This document shows positions 15,348 to 23,582 of a stretch of 34,403 nucleotides of DNA, one piece after another (the stretch's first letter is position 1; every line of letters starts with the position of its first letter). Under the pieces are notes generated by a model. The model was not told the DNA's origin and searched no databases. It was given only the letters and a program-made list of their open reading frames with translations. Location: assembly GCA_021808485.1 (NCBI GenBank), contig JAKBBN010000033.1, positions 1 through 34,403 of the forward strand, read 5' to 3'. The DNA is from Planctomycetota bacterium. Lineage in GTDB: Bacteria > Planctomycetota > Phycisphaerae > WQYP01. The position numbers and the translations under genes were made by a program.

Positions 15348-17698
15348 CCACAACTCCTCATCAGCGTATTTTAATTGTGGATGACAATCCCTCAATCCAC
15401 GATGATTTTCGCAAAATTCTCTCGCCCCCCGAATCCTCCGCAGGGCTCGACGCGATGGAAGACGCCCTCTTCGGCCCGACCAAACCGCGGGCGTCGCGCG
15501 AGAGTTATGAGCTGGATTCGGCCGGGGGTGGACAGGAGGCGCTGGAAAAAGTTGTGCAATCCATGCAGAATGACCGGCGGTACGCGCTGGCCTTTGTGGA
15601 TATGCGCATGCCGCCCGGCTGGGACGGCCTGGAAACCATTGAAAAGCTCTGGCAGGTGGACAGCGATATTCAGATGGTGATCTGCACCGCCTACAGCGAT
15701 TATTCGTGGGAGGAAATAAACGCCCGCTTCGGCGCTGCGGACCGCCTCCTGATACTGAAAAAACCTTATGACACCATTGAAGTCTGCCAGCTGGCATCGG
15801 CCCTGACAAAAAAATGGCACCTGGCAAGGCATGCGCACCTTAAACTCAATCAACTCAAGGGCATGGTCAGTGAACAGACACAGCAGCTTGAGATCACAAA
15901 TCAGAAGCTGCTGCTGGAAGTTCAGCAGCATCGCGCCGCCGAGGACCGGTACCGGCTTGCGGAAACCGGCGCCAATGACGGGTTGTGGGATTGGGACCTG
16001 GCAAACGGTAAAATCTATTATTCCACGCGCTGGAAGACGATGCTCGGCTTTGCCGACGATCAGATCGGTGATTCGCCCGATGAATGGTTCGAACGGATTC
16101 ATCCGGACGAACGGGCGGTCATTGAGCAGGTACGGGAGGACCACTTTGTCGGCAAGAGCGACCAATTTCGCGCTGAATGCCGCATTTTGCACCGCGACGG
16201 CCAGTACCGGTGGATGCTCGTCCGTGGAGTCGCGCAATATGACGATTCGGGTCGTGCATTGCGTGCGGCCGGATCGTTTACCGATATTACCGAGCGCAAA
16301 ATGGCCGAAGATCAGTTGCGCTTTGAAGCCATGCACGATTCACTGACCGGCCTGGCGAATCGCGTCAAACTTTCGGACCGCATCGGTGACGCGCTCTGCC
16401 GCCTGAAGCGCAATTCCGAAGATCGATTCGCCGTCATGTTTCTGGATCTGGACCGGTTCAAGGTGATCAATGACAGCCTGGGGCACCTGGTGGGGGATAA
16501 ATTCCTGATCGAAATCGCACGCCGGCTGGCCGGTTTTATCCGCGCCGGCGACACGCTTTCGCGCTCAAGCCGTGATGATGTCGCCCGCATAGGAGGCGAT
16601 GAATTCGTTCTGCTGATTCAGGACGTGCAGCACGAATCCGATGTGCTGCATGTGGCCGCCCGGCTGCATACGGCCTTGAGCAAACCATTCATGATTGATG
16701 ATCATGAGATCTGCACCGGCGTGAGCATTGGCGTGGCCATCGCCCATGAGCATTACGGCAGCGTGACGGATATTCTGCGCGATGCGGACACGGCACTCTA
16801 TCAGGCGAAGGGCGGAGGAAGGAACTGCACACGCATTTTCGATCCGGAAATGCATGAAAAAGCCATGACCCAGTGGCGGACGGAAACGGAACTGCGACAG
16901 GCCATTGAAAGGAATCAACTGGTGCTGCATTATCAGCCAGTGATGGCTGCCGACGGCACACTGGCCGCCATGGAGGCGCTCGTACGCTGGCAGCATCCCA
17001 CGCGGGGTCTGCTGAATCCGGCGTCGTTTATTCCCATTGCCGAAGAATCCGAGCTGATTGTGCGGCTTGGGCGCTGGGTTCTGCGCACCGCCTGCCGGCA
17101 GCTTCATGAGTGGCTGCGGCTATTTCCCCGGCATAACGGCCTTCCTGTGACGGTGAATATGGCCAGCAAACAATTCGCGCTGCCCACGTTTGTTGACGAG
17201 ATCGTCCGAATGCTGGGGGAAACAGGTTTGCCGGCGCGATCGCTGCGTCTTGAAATTACCGAAACCGTGGCGATGCGCGACGCCCATGCCACCATGCAGA
17301 CACTGCTGCGGCTTCATACGCTGGGCATTTTGATAGATGTCGACGATTTTGGAACCGGCTATTCCTCGCTCAGCTACCTGCATCGCATGCCGGTCAATTC
17401 ACTGAAGATTGACCGCAGCTTTGTCGGTTCGATGGCGGATGACAATGTAAGTCGTTCCATTGTTCAGGCGATTATTGTTCTGGCCCACTCCCTGGGCGTA
17501 AGTGTAATCGCCGAAGGGGTGGAAAAGCCGGAAATCCTCCATCTGACCAGTGCGATGGGCTGCGACTTTTATCAGGGATATTTCCTGTCGCGGCCGATGG
17601 ACGCCGCGGATGCCACCCGGTTTCTCGAAACAGCCAGACCCAACAACCGCAACGTGCAGCAATCCGCGGAGCGGCTTTCCAAACCCAACGCCGCATGA
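15344..17698 (+). CDS. REC-PAS-GGDEF-EAL response regulator (cyclic-di-GMP turnover)
   Basis: The protein (784 residues from the GTG at 15344) joins a receiver, a PAS and both cyclic-di-GMP domains. REC: ILIVDDNPSIHDDF acidic pair, phosphoacceptor Asp86 in FVDMRMP, Thr115, Lys139/140 in KKPYD. An unusually long acidic loop (about 30-60) lies between the first helix and second strand, as in other FIST-associated regulators. A coiled coil links to PAS (about 202-322). The GGDEF domain holds MHDSLTGLANR and an intact GGDEF at 417-421, so diguanylate cyclase activity is possible. The EAL domain has EAL at 544-546, the ITET metal ligand region, DDFGTGYSSL (loop 6) and LKIDR Lys688, so phosphodiesterase activity is also possible. 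GTG 15344 is preferred: GGAG (15334-15337) is 6 nt upstream and the start forms a GTGA overlap with the kinase stop. An ATG at 15332 lacks a Shine-Dalgarno. Confidence 0.92.
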   Translation: MTTTPHQRILIVDDNPSIHDDFRKILSPPESSAGLDAMEDALFGPTKPRASRESYELDSAGGGQEALEKVVQSMQNDRRYALAFVDMRMPPGWDGLETIEKLWQVDSDIQMVICTAYSDYSWEEINARFGAADRLLILKKPYDTIEVCQLASALTKKWHLARHAHLKLNQLKGMVSEQTQQLEITNQKLLLEVQQHRAAEDRYRLAETGANDGLWDWDLANGKIYYSTRWKTMLGFADDQIGDSPDEWFERIHPDERAVIEQVREDHFVGKSDQFRAECRILHRDGQYRWMLVRGVAQYDDSGRALRAAGSFTDITERKMAEDQLRFEAMHDSLTGLANRVKLSDRIGDALCRLKRNSEDRFAVMFLDLDRFKVINDSLGHLVGDKFLIEIARRLAGFIRAGDTLSRSSRDDVARIGGDEFVLLIQDVQHESDVLHVAARLHTALSKPFMIDDHEICTGVSIGVAIAHEHYGSVTDILRDADTALYQAKGGGRNCTRIFDPEMHEKAMTQWRTETELRQAIERNQLVLHYQPVMAADGTLAAMEALVRWQHPTRGLLNPASFIPIAEESELIVRLGRWVLRTACRQLHEWLRLFPRHNGLPVTVNMASKQFALPTFVDEIVRMLGETGLPARSLRLEITETVAMRDAHATMQTLLRLHTLGILIDVDDFGTGYSSLSYLHRMPVNSLKIDRSFVGSMADDNVSRSIVQAIIVLAHSLGVSVIAEGVEKPEILHLTSAMGCDFYQGYFLSRPMDAADATRFLETARPNNRNVQQSAERLSKPNAA

Positions 17699-17711
17699 CC
17701 ACACCCGTCGG

Positions 17712-17728
17712 GCGGACCTCGTGTCCGC
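17712..17728 (+). terminator. Stem-loop downstream of the signalling operon
   Basis: GCGGAC (17712-17717), loop CTCGT, GTCCGC (17723-17728): a perfect 6-bp GC-rich stem 13 nt after the GGDEF-EAL stop, without a U-tract. It could be a terminator or a 3'-end protecting hairpin. Confidence 0.3.
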
Positions 17729-17872
17729 TGCGGGAACCGGGCCGGAAAACCATGGGGCCGTAACCCGATCCGGGATTCGCGCCACACCGGCGAGGTCCCC
17801 TGGATCACCATGCCCGCGGTACGCCGATACACGCACAATATTCGTCCACCGTCACCGACTCCTTGCTCTCAG

Positions 17873-17892
17873 CGGGCCGGGCCCGTTGTTAT
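17873..17892 (+). terminator. Candidate intrinsic terminator ahead of the hydrogenase operon
   Basis: A 5-bp all-GC stem (CGGGC with GCCCG) with a 3-nt loop is followed directly by TTGTTAT. The stem is short and the T stretch interrupted, so confidence is low. Its position would insulate hypF from transcription of the upstream signalling genes. Confidence 0.3.
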
Positions 17893-18087
17893 AGGTGAAT
17901 TGCTGCCATTGCTACACGGCGACTGGCCTACCCCCATCGGGTGGTTTCACTGATTCAGCAAAATCAGCGTGGTTATAGAGTAGTTCAGAGACGGATCGGG
18001 TAAGCCGACGGACTTTGTGAAATTCGGCACGAACCGTTGCCAACCTGCCGGGCACGTTCCCGGTTGTCTCATACGGAGAACTGCTTT

Positions 18088-20529
18088 ATGCCGGAAACGC
18101 AAGCACAAGCTGATCTCCTGCGAGCGTGCAGGTGGAACCTCCGCGGGCAAATTCAAGGCGTCGGATTTCGGCCGTTTGTATTCCGGCTTGCGAAGCGATT
18201 TTGCATGGCCGGGTCGATATGGAACAATTCGCAGGGGGTGATAATCGAGGCACAAGGCACTCCGAAGGCAATTGAACAATTCAGCAGCGCCCTGCATGCG
18301 GAATTGCCGCTGCTGGCGCATATAGACACGTGCACCATGGACTACATTTCCCCGCATCCGGACTGGAGAGATTTTCGCATCGTGCCTTCTTCACCGATGG
18401 CCCAGAGCACGGCCGAAGCGCTCACGCGTGCACGCATTACCGTGGATACGGCCGTGTGCGCGGATTGTCTGCGGGAAATGCACGACATCGCGGATCGGCG
18501 CCACGGCTACGGACTCATCAATTGCACACAGTGTGGTCCGCGTTACAGCATTATCCGCGAAATACCTTACGATCGGCCCAATACTTCCATGCGCGAATTC
18601 CCGCTTTGCGGCCCATGCGTGGCGGAATATGCCGATCCGGGCAACCGCCGGTTTCATGCGCAACCCACCGCCTGTGTGCAATGCGGACCACAGGTACAAC
18701 TGCTTCTGCCGGACGGACGCCCAACCGCCCATGACCCAATTGCGGCGGCGGCCAGTGCCCTGGCTGCCGGCAAAATTGTTGCAATAAAAGGAATCGGCGG
18801 CTTTCATCTTGCGGTCCGGGCCGATCTTGATTCCGCCGTTCAAAAGCTTCGTCAAGCGAAACATCGCGACGCCAAGCCCTTTGCCGTCATGTGCGCCGAT
18901 ATTGCGGCGGCCAGGCAGTTGGTGCACCTGACCACCGCCGGCTGGCAACTGCTTACCGATCCGGCGGCGCCCATCGTCATCGGACGGCAGATTTCCGGCG
19001 CCGCCGTGGCCGCCGGCGTGGCGCCGGGCACGGGCACGCTAGGTGTCATGCTTGCCTATTCGCCCCTGCATCACCTGCTGTTCGACGCCCTGGCGGATTT
19101 CCCCGTGCCACACCGGTATCTGGTCATGACCAGCGGCAATGTGCAGGACGAGCCGCTGGTCATTGATGCGGCCGACGCGGTCACACGCTTAGGTCCCATG
19201 GTGGATGCGCTACTTATCCACAACCGGCCGATTGTCCGTTCTGTGGACGATTCCGTATTTGTCGATATGAAATCCGCCCCACCCCTGCCGGTCCGCAGAT
19301 CACGCGGCTATGTGCCCGCACCGCTGCATTTGCCGATCAGCGCCAACTCGCCGGGACTCTGCATGGGCGCGGAGTTAAAGAATACCGTTGCGCTGGTCAA
19401 CGGCGGCCATTTGGTGCTCAGTCAACATCTTGGTGATTTGACCCATCCTCTGGCACGCGAGAATTTTATCCGCACGATTCAAGATTTCGAAAAACTATAC
19501 AGCCAGTCACCGCGATGGATTGCCTGCGACCTGCACCCCATGTATGTCAGTTCGCAGTACGCCGCGGCACGCGGCCGTCGGCTGGGAATTCCGATTATTC
19601 GAGTTCAGCATCATCATGCCCACGCCGCCGCGCTGCTCGGCGAGCACCGCCTTGCCACGGATATTCTGGCGATCGTCTGCGACGGCTCCGGATTAGGTCC
19701 CGAAGGTCAGGCGTGGGGGGGTGAACTTCTGCTGGCCGGACCTGTGTCATTCAAGCGGCTCGGCGGCCTGCGGCCCCTGCCGTTGGCCGGCGGCGACCGC
19801 GCCGCGCGTGATATACGGCGCTGTGCACTGGCCGCTTTGTATCAGGCCATGGGAACCGGCGCGGCCGCGGATTCTTCGGCCCGGGCATTGTTTGAATCCC
19901 CCGGCGATCTGCAAATGCTCATGAGCATGCTCGAACGCCGAATCGGCATCATTACCAGCAGCAGTGCGGGCCGCTATTTTGACGCGATTGCCGCCCTTCT
20001 CGGGCTGACGATGGAAAACAGTTTTGAAGCTCAGGCGGCACTGTCAGTGCAAGCCGCGGCTGACGTGGCCGCCGGCTGCGGCTCCCCGATGCTGACATCC
20101 GCCTGGGCTCTTGTTGATTCACCCGCCGAAACGCTCATTGACATGGCGCCTTTCTGGATTGGAACGATCCACGCCATAAGGACCGGCATTCCGGCAAGCA
20201 ACATTGCCCGAAGTTTCCACGAAGCCATGGCCCAGGCTTGGCGGGCGCTTGCGGTCAAACAGGCCCGCATCATGGGCATCCAAACGGTCGGATTAACCGG
20301 TGGTGTCATGGCCAACAGCCTATTTGCCGATCGGCTTGCCGATCTGCTGGCGGAAGAGGGACTTACCGTTCTGCGGCATCGCCTGGCGCCGGCCGGCGAC
20401 GGGGGCATTGCCTATGGGCAGGGAGTTGTCGCCGCCGCCCGAATGGCCCGCCATGCGCCGGCGGGCCTGGGGCAAAAATCAATCGGGAACCCCGGTCGGA
20501 GCGCCGATCGCCCAAATGTCAGAAACTGA
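18088..20529 (+). CDS. hypF: HypF, carbamoyltransferase for [NiFe]-hydrogenase cyanide-ligand synthesis
   Basis: HypF (813 residues, normal length) converts carbamoyl phosphate and ATP into carbamoyl-adenylate and transfers the carbamoyl group to the C-terminal cysteine of HypE, the first step of making the CN ligands of the NiFe centre. Domains in order: acylphosphatase (about 10-100) with GQIQGVGFRPF at 20-30; paired zinc-binding CxxC motifs (CADC, CTQCGPR, CGPC, CVQCGP, about 125-205); a YrdC-like domain (KIVAIKGIGGFHLAVRAD, then KHRDAKPFAVM); and a Kae1-like domain with IRVQHHHAHAAALLGEH and the late GLTGGVMANSLFADRL. ATG 18088 is used because GGAGAA lies 7 nt upstream and the acylphosphatase fold starts right after; an ATG at 18037 is in the leader. 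It is the first gene of the operon and is followed after 14 nt by hypC. Confidence 0.97.
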   Translation: MPETQAQADLLRACRWNLRGQIQGVGFRPFVFRLAKRFCMAGSIWNNSQGVIIEAQGTPKAIEQFSSALHAELPLLAHIDTCTMDYISPHPDWRDFRIVPSSPMAQSTAEALTRARITVDTAVCADCLREMHDIADRRHGYGLINCTQCGPRYSIIREIPYDRPNTSMREFPLCGPCVAEYADPGNRRFHAQPTACVQCGPQVQLLLPDGRPTAHDPIAAAASALAAGKIVAIKGIGGFHLAVRADLDSAVQKLRQAKHRDAKPFAVMCADIAAARQLVHLTTAGWQLLTDPAAPIVIGRQISGAAVAAGVAPGTGTLGVMLAYSPLHHLLFDALADFPVPHRYLVMTSGNVQDEPLVIDAADAVTRLGPMVDALLIHNRPIVRSVDDSVFVDMKSAPPLPVRRSRGYVPAPLHLPISANSPGLCMGAELKNTVALVNGGHLVLSQHLGDLTHPLARENFIRTIQDFEKLYSQSPRWIACDLHPMYVSSQYAAARGRRLGIPIIRVQHHHAHAAALLGEHRLATDILAIVCDGSGLGPEGQAWGGELLLAGPVSFKRLGGLRPLPLAGGDRAARDIRRCALAALYQAMGTGAAADSSARALFESPGDLQMLMSMLERRIGIITSSSAGRYFDAIAALLGLTMENSFEAQAALSVQAAADVAAGCGSPMLTSAWALVDSPAETLIDMAPFWIGTIHAIRTGIPASNIARSFHEAMAQAWRALAVKQARIMGIQTVGLTGGVMANSLFADRLADLLAEEGLTVLRHRLAPAGDGGIAYGQGVVAAARMARHAPAGLGQKSIGNPGRSADRPNVRN

Positions 20530-20543
20530 CAGGAGTATGCGCC

Positions 20544-20786
20544 ATGTGTCTTGCGATACCGGCAAAACTGATCCGTTGCGAAGGCGATGACGGCGTCGTG
20601 GATCTTCACGGCATGCAACTACCGGTGAATCTGCAGCTCACTCCAGGCGTGCGCCCCGGCCAATGGCTGCTCATCCATGCCGGATTTTCAATTGAAACAA
20701 TCGATCGGGCTGACGCGGTAAAGACATTCGCACTTGTAAAGGATCTACAGGACGCGAGCTGCGCCGGCAATGGAGTTCAACCATGA
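20544..20786 (+). CDS. hypC: HypC/HybG family hydrogenase assembly chaperone
   Basis: An 80-residue OB-fold chaperone that, with HypD, carries the Fe(CN)2CO unit and delivers it to the apo large subunit. It begins MCLAIPAKLI, with the essential Cys2 right after the initiator Met, and contains the usual VVDLHGMQLPVNLQL and PGQWLLIHAGFSIETIDRADA segments. AGGAG (20531-20535) lies 8 nt before the ATG. The stop overlaps the hypD start as ATGA. It is the only HypC-type gene in the window, so it probably serves HoxH. Confidence 0.96.
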   Translation: MCLAIPAKLIRCEGDDGVVDLHGMQLPVNLQLTPGVRPGQWLLIHAGFSIETIDRADAVKTFALVKDLQDASCAGNGVQP

Positions 20787-21976
20787 CGCGACAAGCGGTC
20801 TTATCTCCCGGCATTACCGGTGATCGCCGATCGGCGCCACCGACCGGTCCGTATCCGGCTGACTCCGTGAAGAAAGATCTCGCGGAATTGGAACGGATCG
20901 CCGCACACATCGGCCGAGCACTTTCGTTCATGGAAGTATGCGGCACCCATACGATGAGCGCTTTTCGCTGCGGTCTGGCGGGCGTTCTTCCGGACAATAT
21001 CCGCCTCATCAGCGGTCCCGGATGCCCCGTGTGTGTCACATCACAGGCGGATATAGATCAGATAATCGCCGCGGCACACATGCCGGATGTCATCTTGTGC
21101 ACCTATGGGGATATGCTTCGTGTACCGGGGAGCCGCGGCAGCCTCGAATCCGCCAGAATGGCCGGGGCGGATGTCCGGGTGGTTTACAGCGCCATGCACG
21201 CGGTAACACTGGCCCAGTCGACAACCAGGCAGGTCATCTTCGCAGCCGTCGGCTTTGAGACCACTGCGCCGGCCACAGCCGCGGCCGTGATGGCGGCCAG
21301 GCGCCTTAATCTGAACAATTTTTCCGTGCTGACCAGCCACAAACGTATCATCCCGGCCATGCGCGCACTGCTCAGTTCGGCTCCGGTTGACGCGCCGTGC
21401 GTGGATGGTTTTTTGGCGCCCGGACACGTTTCGGTCATTATCGGCACGGCCGCTTATCTGCCGATCGTGCGCGACTTTCATAAATCCTGCGTCATCGGCG
21501 GATTTGAACCGCCGCAAATCATTAGCGCCTTGACGCAACTGGCGCAGTTGGCCGGGGAAAACAAAGCCGAGCTCCTCAATCATTACCCTGAGGCGGTCCG
21601 GCCGGAAGGCAATCTCGCGGCTCAACAACTTTTGAATACCGTTTTTGAGCCTGCCGCTGCGCGATGGCGGGGACTGGGCGTTATTGATCAAAGCGGGCTG
21701 ATATTGCGCATGGAATACGCGGATTTTGACGCCCGTCGCCGGCATCAACTCTGCACCCCGGAAGACCACGAACCTCGCGGCTGCATCTGCGGCCGCGTCA
21801 TCAGCGGCGCCGCCGCACCGGGTGAATGCCCGCTGTTCGGCTCCGCCTGCACGCCGGTAAATCCCATTGGCCCGTGCATGGTAAGTTCCGAAGGCACATG
21901 CAGTGCCTGGTTCAAATATCTTCCAAATCACGTGCATCCCAATCGCGGATGGTCGAATCAGGAGGTTTGCACATGA
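20783..21976 (+). CDS. hypD: HypD, iron-sulfur scaffold for Fe(CN)2CO assembly
   Basis: HypD (397 residues) works with HypC as scaffold on which iron receives CN from HypE. The conserved motifs are present: FMEVCGTHT with Cys53, SGPGCPVCVT at 77-86 (Cys81, Cys84), VGFETTAPATA, DGFLAPGHVSVIIG and GGFEPPQI. A C-terminal cysteine-rich part (CTPEDHEPRGCICGRV, ECPLFGSACTPVNPIGPCMVS) ligates the [4Fe-4S] cluster. The first roughly 27 residues are a variable N-terminal extension. Start 20783 overlaps the hypC stop and has GGAG 7-8 nt upstream; the stop overlaps hypE. All catalytic cysteines are retained, so it should be functional. Confidence 0.97.
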   Translation: MTRQAVLSPGITGDRRSAPPTGPYPADSVKKDLAELERIAAHIGRALSFMEVCGTHTMSAFRCGLAGVLPDNIRLISGPGCPVCVTSQADIDQIIAAAHMPDVILCTYGDMLRVPGSRGSLESARMAGADVRVVYSAMHAVTLAQSTTRQVIFAAVGFETTAPATAAAVMAARRLNLNNFSVLTSHKRIIPAMRALLSSAPVDAPCVDGFLAPGHVSVIIGTAAYLPIVRDFHKSCVIGGFEPPQIISALTQLAQLAGENKAELLNHYPEAVRPEGNLAAQQLLNTVFEPAAARWRGLGVIDQSGLILRMEYADFDARRRHQLCTPEDHEPRGCICGRVISGAAAPGECPLFGSACTPVNPIGPCMVSSEGTCSAWFKYLPNHVHPNRGWSNQEVCT

Positions 21977-23043
21977 CGGCCGACACTCCGTCACAGTCTG
22001 AGACACTCAACGGACAAGCGGCTGCATTCGCCGGCCGGCGGGGCCGCATTGCACTTGCCCATGGCGGCGGAGGGCAGCTGACGGACCAGTTGTTGCAGCA
22101 CCATATACTTCCCAAGCTGAATAATACGGTGCTTGGCGACCTGCTGGATGCCGGCATCGTCGGCCGCAATCCGGGCCGCGTGGCTCTGACCATCGACAGT
22201 TATGTGGTTCAGCCATTGTTCTTCCCGGGAGGTGATATTGGCCGCCTGGCCGTGACAGGCACGGTGAATGATCTGGCCGTTGCCGGCGCCCTGCCGACAG
22301 GCCTGGCCCTGGGATTGATTTTGGAGGAGGGGCTGGAAACAGTCGTGCTGGACAGCGTTGTCAGTTCCATCAGCACCGCCGCCGAAGAAGCCGGGGTCTC
22401 CGTTATTACCGGCGATACAAAAGTGGTCGGCCGGGGCCAGGCGGACGGCATGTATGTGATCACCGCGGGCATCGGCAGAATTCCACCCGGCATCCAGTTG
22501 CATCCCGCACGGCTCGAACCCGGGGATCTGCTGATCCTGACCGGCGCGATTGCCGAACATGGGCTGGCGGTGATGCTTACCCGTGACATGCCGGAAGTCA
22601 AAAGCCAACTTCGCTCCGATGCCGCACCGCTCAACATCATGCTTGCGGACATTCTCCGCCATGTACCGGAAATAAGATTCATGCGTGACCCGACCCGCGG
22701 CGGTCTGGCGGGACTGCTGACGGATCTCGCCAGGCAGAGCGGCCGCCGGATTGTCATAGAAGAGGCCCTGATTCCAATCAAACCCGAAGCGCAGCACGCG
22801 GCCGCCATGTTGGGGCTGGATCCACTGGATATCGCCAATGAAGGAAAAGCGGTCATCGTTGTTCCGGCTGACAAATCCGAATATGTGCTTGACCTGCTGC
22901 GCGGCAACCCCAACGGCCTTGACGCCTGCGTGTTCGGCCATGTCGCCGGCGATAACGACGGACTTGCAGAAATGTGGACGCACATCGGCGGACGGCGGCT
23001 GCTGCAGAAACCCTATGGCGAGCAACTGCCGCGAATCTGCTGA
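21973..23043 (+). CDS. hypE: HypE, carbamoyl dehydratase
   Basis: HypE (356 residues) is the PurM/AIR-synthase-like ATPase that dehydrates the carbamoyl group received from HypF into a thiocyanate on its C-terminal cysteine. The N-terminal IALAHGGGGQLTDQLLQHHI, the LTIDSYVVQPLFFPGGDIGRLAVTGTVNDLAV block, TGDTKVVGRGQADGMYV and MRDPTRGGLAGLLTDLA are all canonical. The protein ends exactly with PRIC, the obligatory C-terminal Cys356. ATG 21973 forms an ATGA overlap with hypD and has GGAGG upstream. The open frame back to 21826 is within hypD and is not real N-terminus. Confidence 0.97.
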   Translation: MTADTPSQSETLNGQAAAFAGRRGRIALAHGGGGQLTDQLLQHHILPKLNNTVLGDLLDAGIVGRNPGRVALTIDSYVVQPLFFPGGDIGRLAVTGTVNDLAVAGALPTGLALGLILEEGLETVVLDSVVSSISTAAEEAGVSVITGDTKVVGRGQADGMYVITAGIGRIPPGIQLHPARLEPGDLLILTGAIAEHGLAVMLTRDMPEVKSQLRSDAAPLNIMLADILRHVPEIRFMRDPTRGGLAGLLTDLARQSGRRIVIEEALIPIKPEAQHAAAMLGLDPLDIANEGKAVIVVPADKSEYVLDLLRGNPNGLDACVFGHVAGDNDGLAEMWTHIGGRRLLQKPYGEQLPRIC

Positions 23044-23069
23044 ATGGATTATTTTCGAGGAACCACCTT

Positions 23070-23582
23070 ATGTATCCGACCGGTCCGATTCCCAAGCCGC
23101 CAAGCGACGACAAGCGATGGCGCATTGTGGAGGCAACCATGCGCCGCAACGGCTTTGAACCCCAGGCTCTCATTGAAAGCCTCCACAGCGTACAGCAGGC
23201 GATGGGTTATCTTGACGAGCCGGCCATGAAATGGGTGGCGGCGTGCCTGCGCGTGCCCTTATCAAAAATTCAGGGCGTTGCGACATTTTATCACCATTTC
23301 ACTCTCAAGCCGCAGGGTAAACACACCTGCGTGGTATGTCTGGGTACGGCCTGCTACATCAAGGGAAGCCGGCAGATTCTTGAAAGTGTTCAGTCACAAT
23401 TGGGCATCCAAGGCGGTCAGACGACCGCGGACGGCCGGGTATCACTGCTTGTGGCCCGATGCATCGGGGCCTGCGGCCTGGCTCCGGCGACAGTCCTGGA
23501 CGGACAGGTGCTGGCCAAAACCGATACGGATCTGCTGCTGAAAAGGCTGCAATCCGTCACCGATGGAAAGGCGGAATCATGA
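23070..23582 (+). CDS. hoxE: HoxE, [2Fe-2S] subunit of the bidirectional hydrogenase diaphorase
   Basis: HoxE (170 residues) is a NuoE-like thioredoxin-fold subunit of the NAD-linked hydrogenase. It probably mediates electron transfer between the diaphorase and another carrier (ferredoxin or flavodoxin in cyanobacterial work). The N-terminal helical region ([25 protein letters not shown]) and [24 protein letters not shown] lead to the cluster ligands: Cys90-x4-Cys95 in CLGTAC and Cys131-x3-Cys135 in [15 protein letters not shown] is upstream of ATG 23070, 26 nt after hypE. An earlier in-frame ATG (22974) lies within hypE. The stop overlaps hoxF as ATGA. Confidence 0.92.
   Translation: MYPTGPIPKPPSDDKRWRIVEATMRRNGFEPQALIESLHSVQQAMGYLDEPAMKWVAACLRVPLSKIQGVATFYHHFTLKPQGKHTCVVCLGTACYIKGSRQILESVQSQLGIQGGQTTADGRVSLLVARCIGACGLAPATVLDGQVLAKTDTDLLLKRLQSVTDGKAES

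Larger units (their letters stand above)
17699..18087 (+). other. Intergenic region and presumed leader of the hydrogenase operon
   Basis: About 390 nt separate the signalling operon from hypF. It must contain the promoter of the 14-gene hydrogenase operon unless read-through occurs. A hairpin CGGGC-CGG-GCCCG (17873-17885) followed by TTGTTAT could be a terminator. Further on are CTGATT-CAGCAA-AATCAG (17950-17967) and a -10-like TATAGA (17974-17979) without a convincing -35. No open frame looks coding. Confidence 0.4.

Noticed and set aside
15392..16336. 314-codon antisense open frame over the REC-GGDEF-EAL gene
   Set aside because: It lies opposite conserved REC and PAS coding sequence and shows no recognisable motif.
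18024..18040. Sigma54-like CGGCAC-N6-TTGC ahead of hypF
   Set aside because: The GG to GC spacing is one base longer than the strict -24/-12 requirement, and no activator sites are visible.
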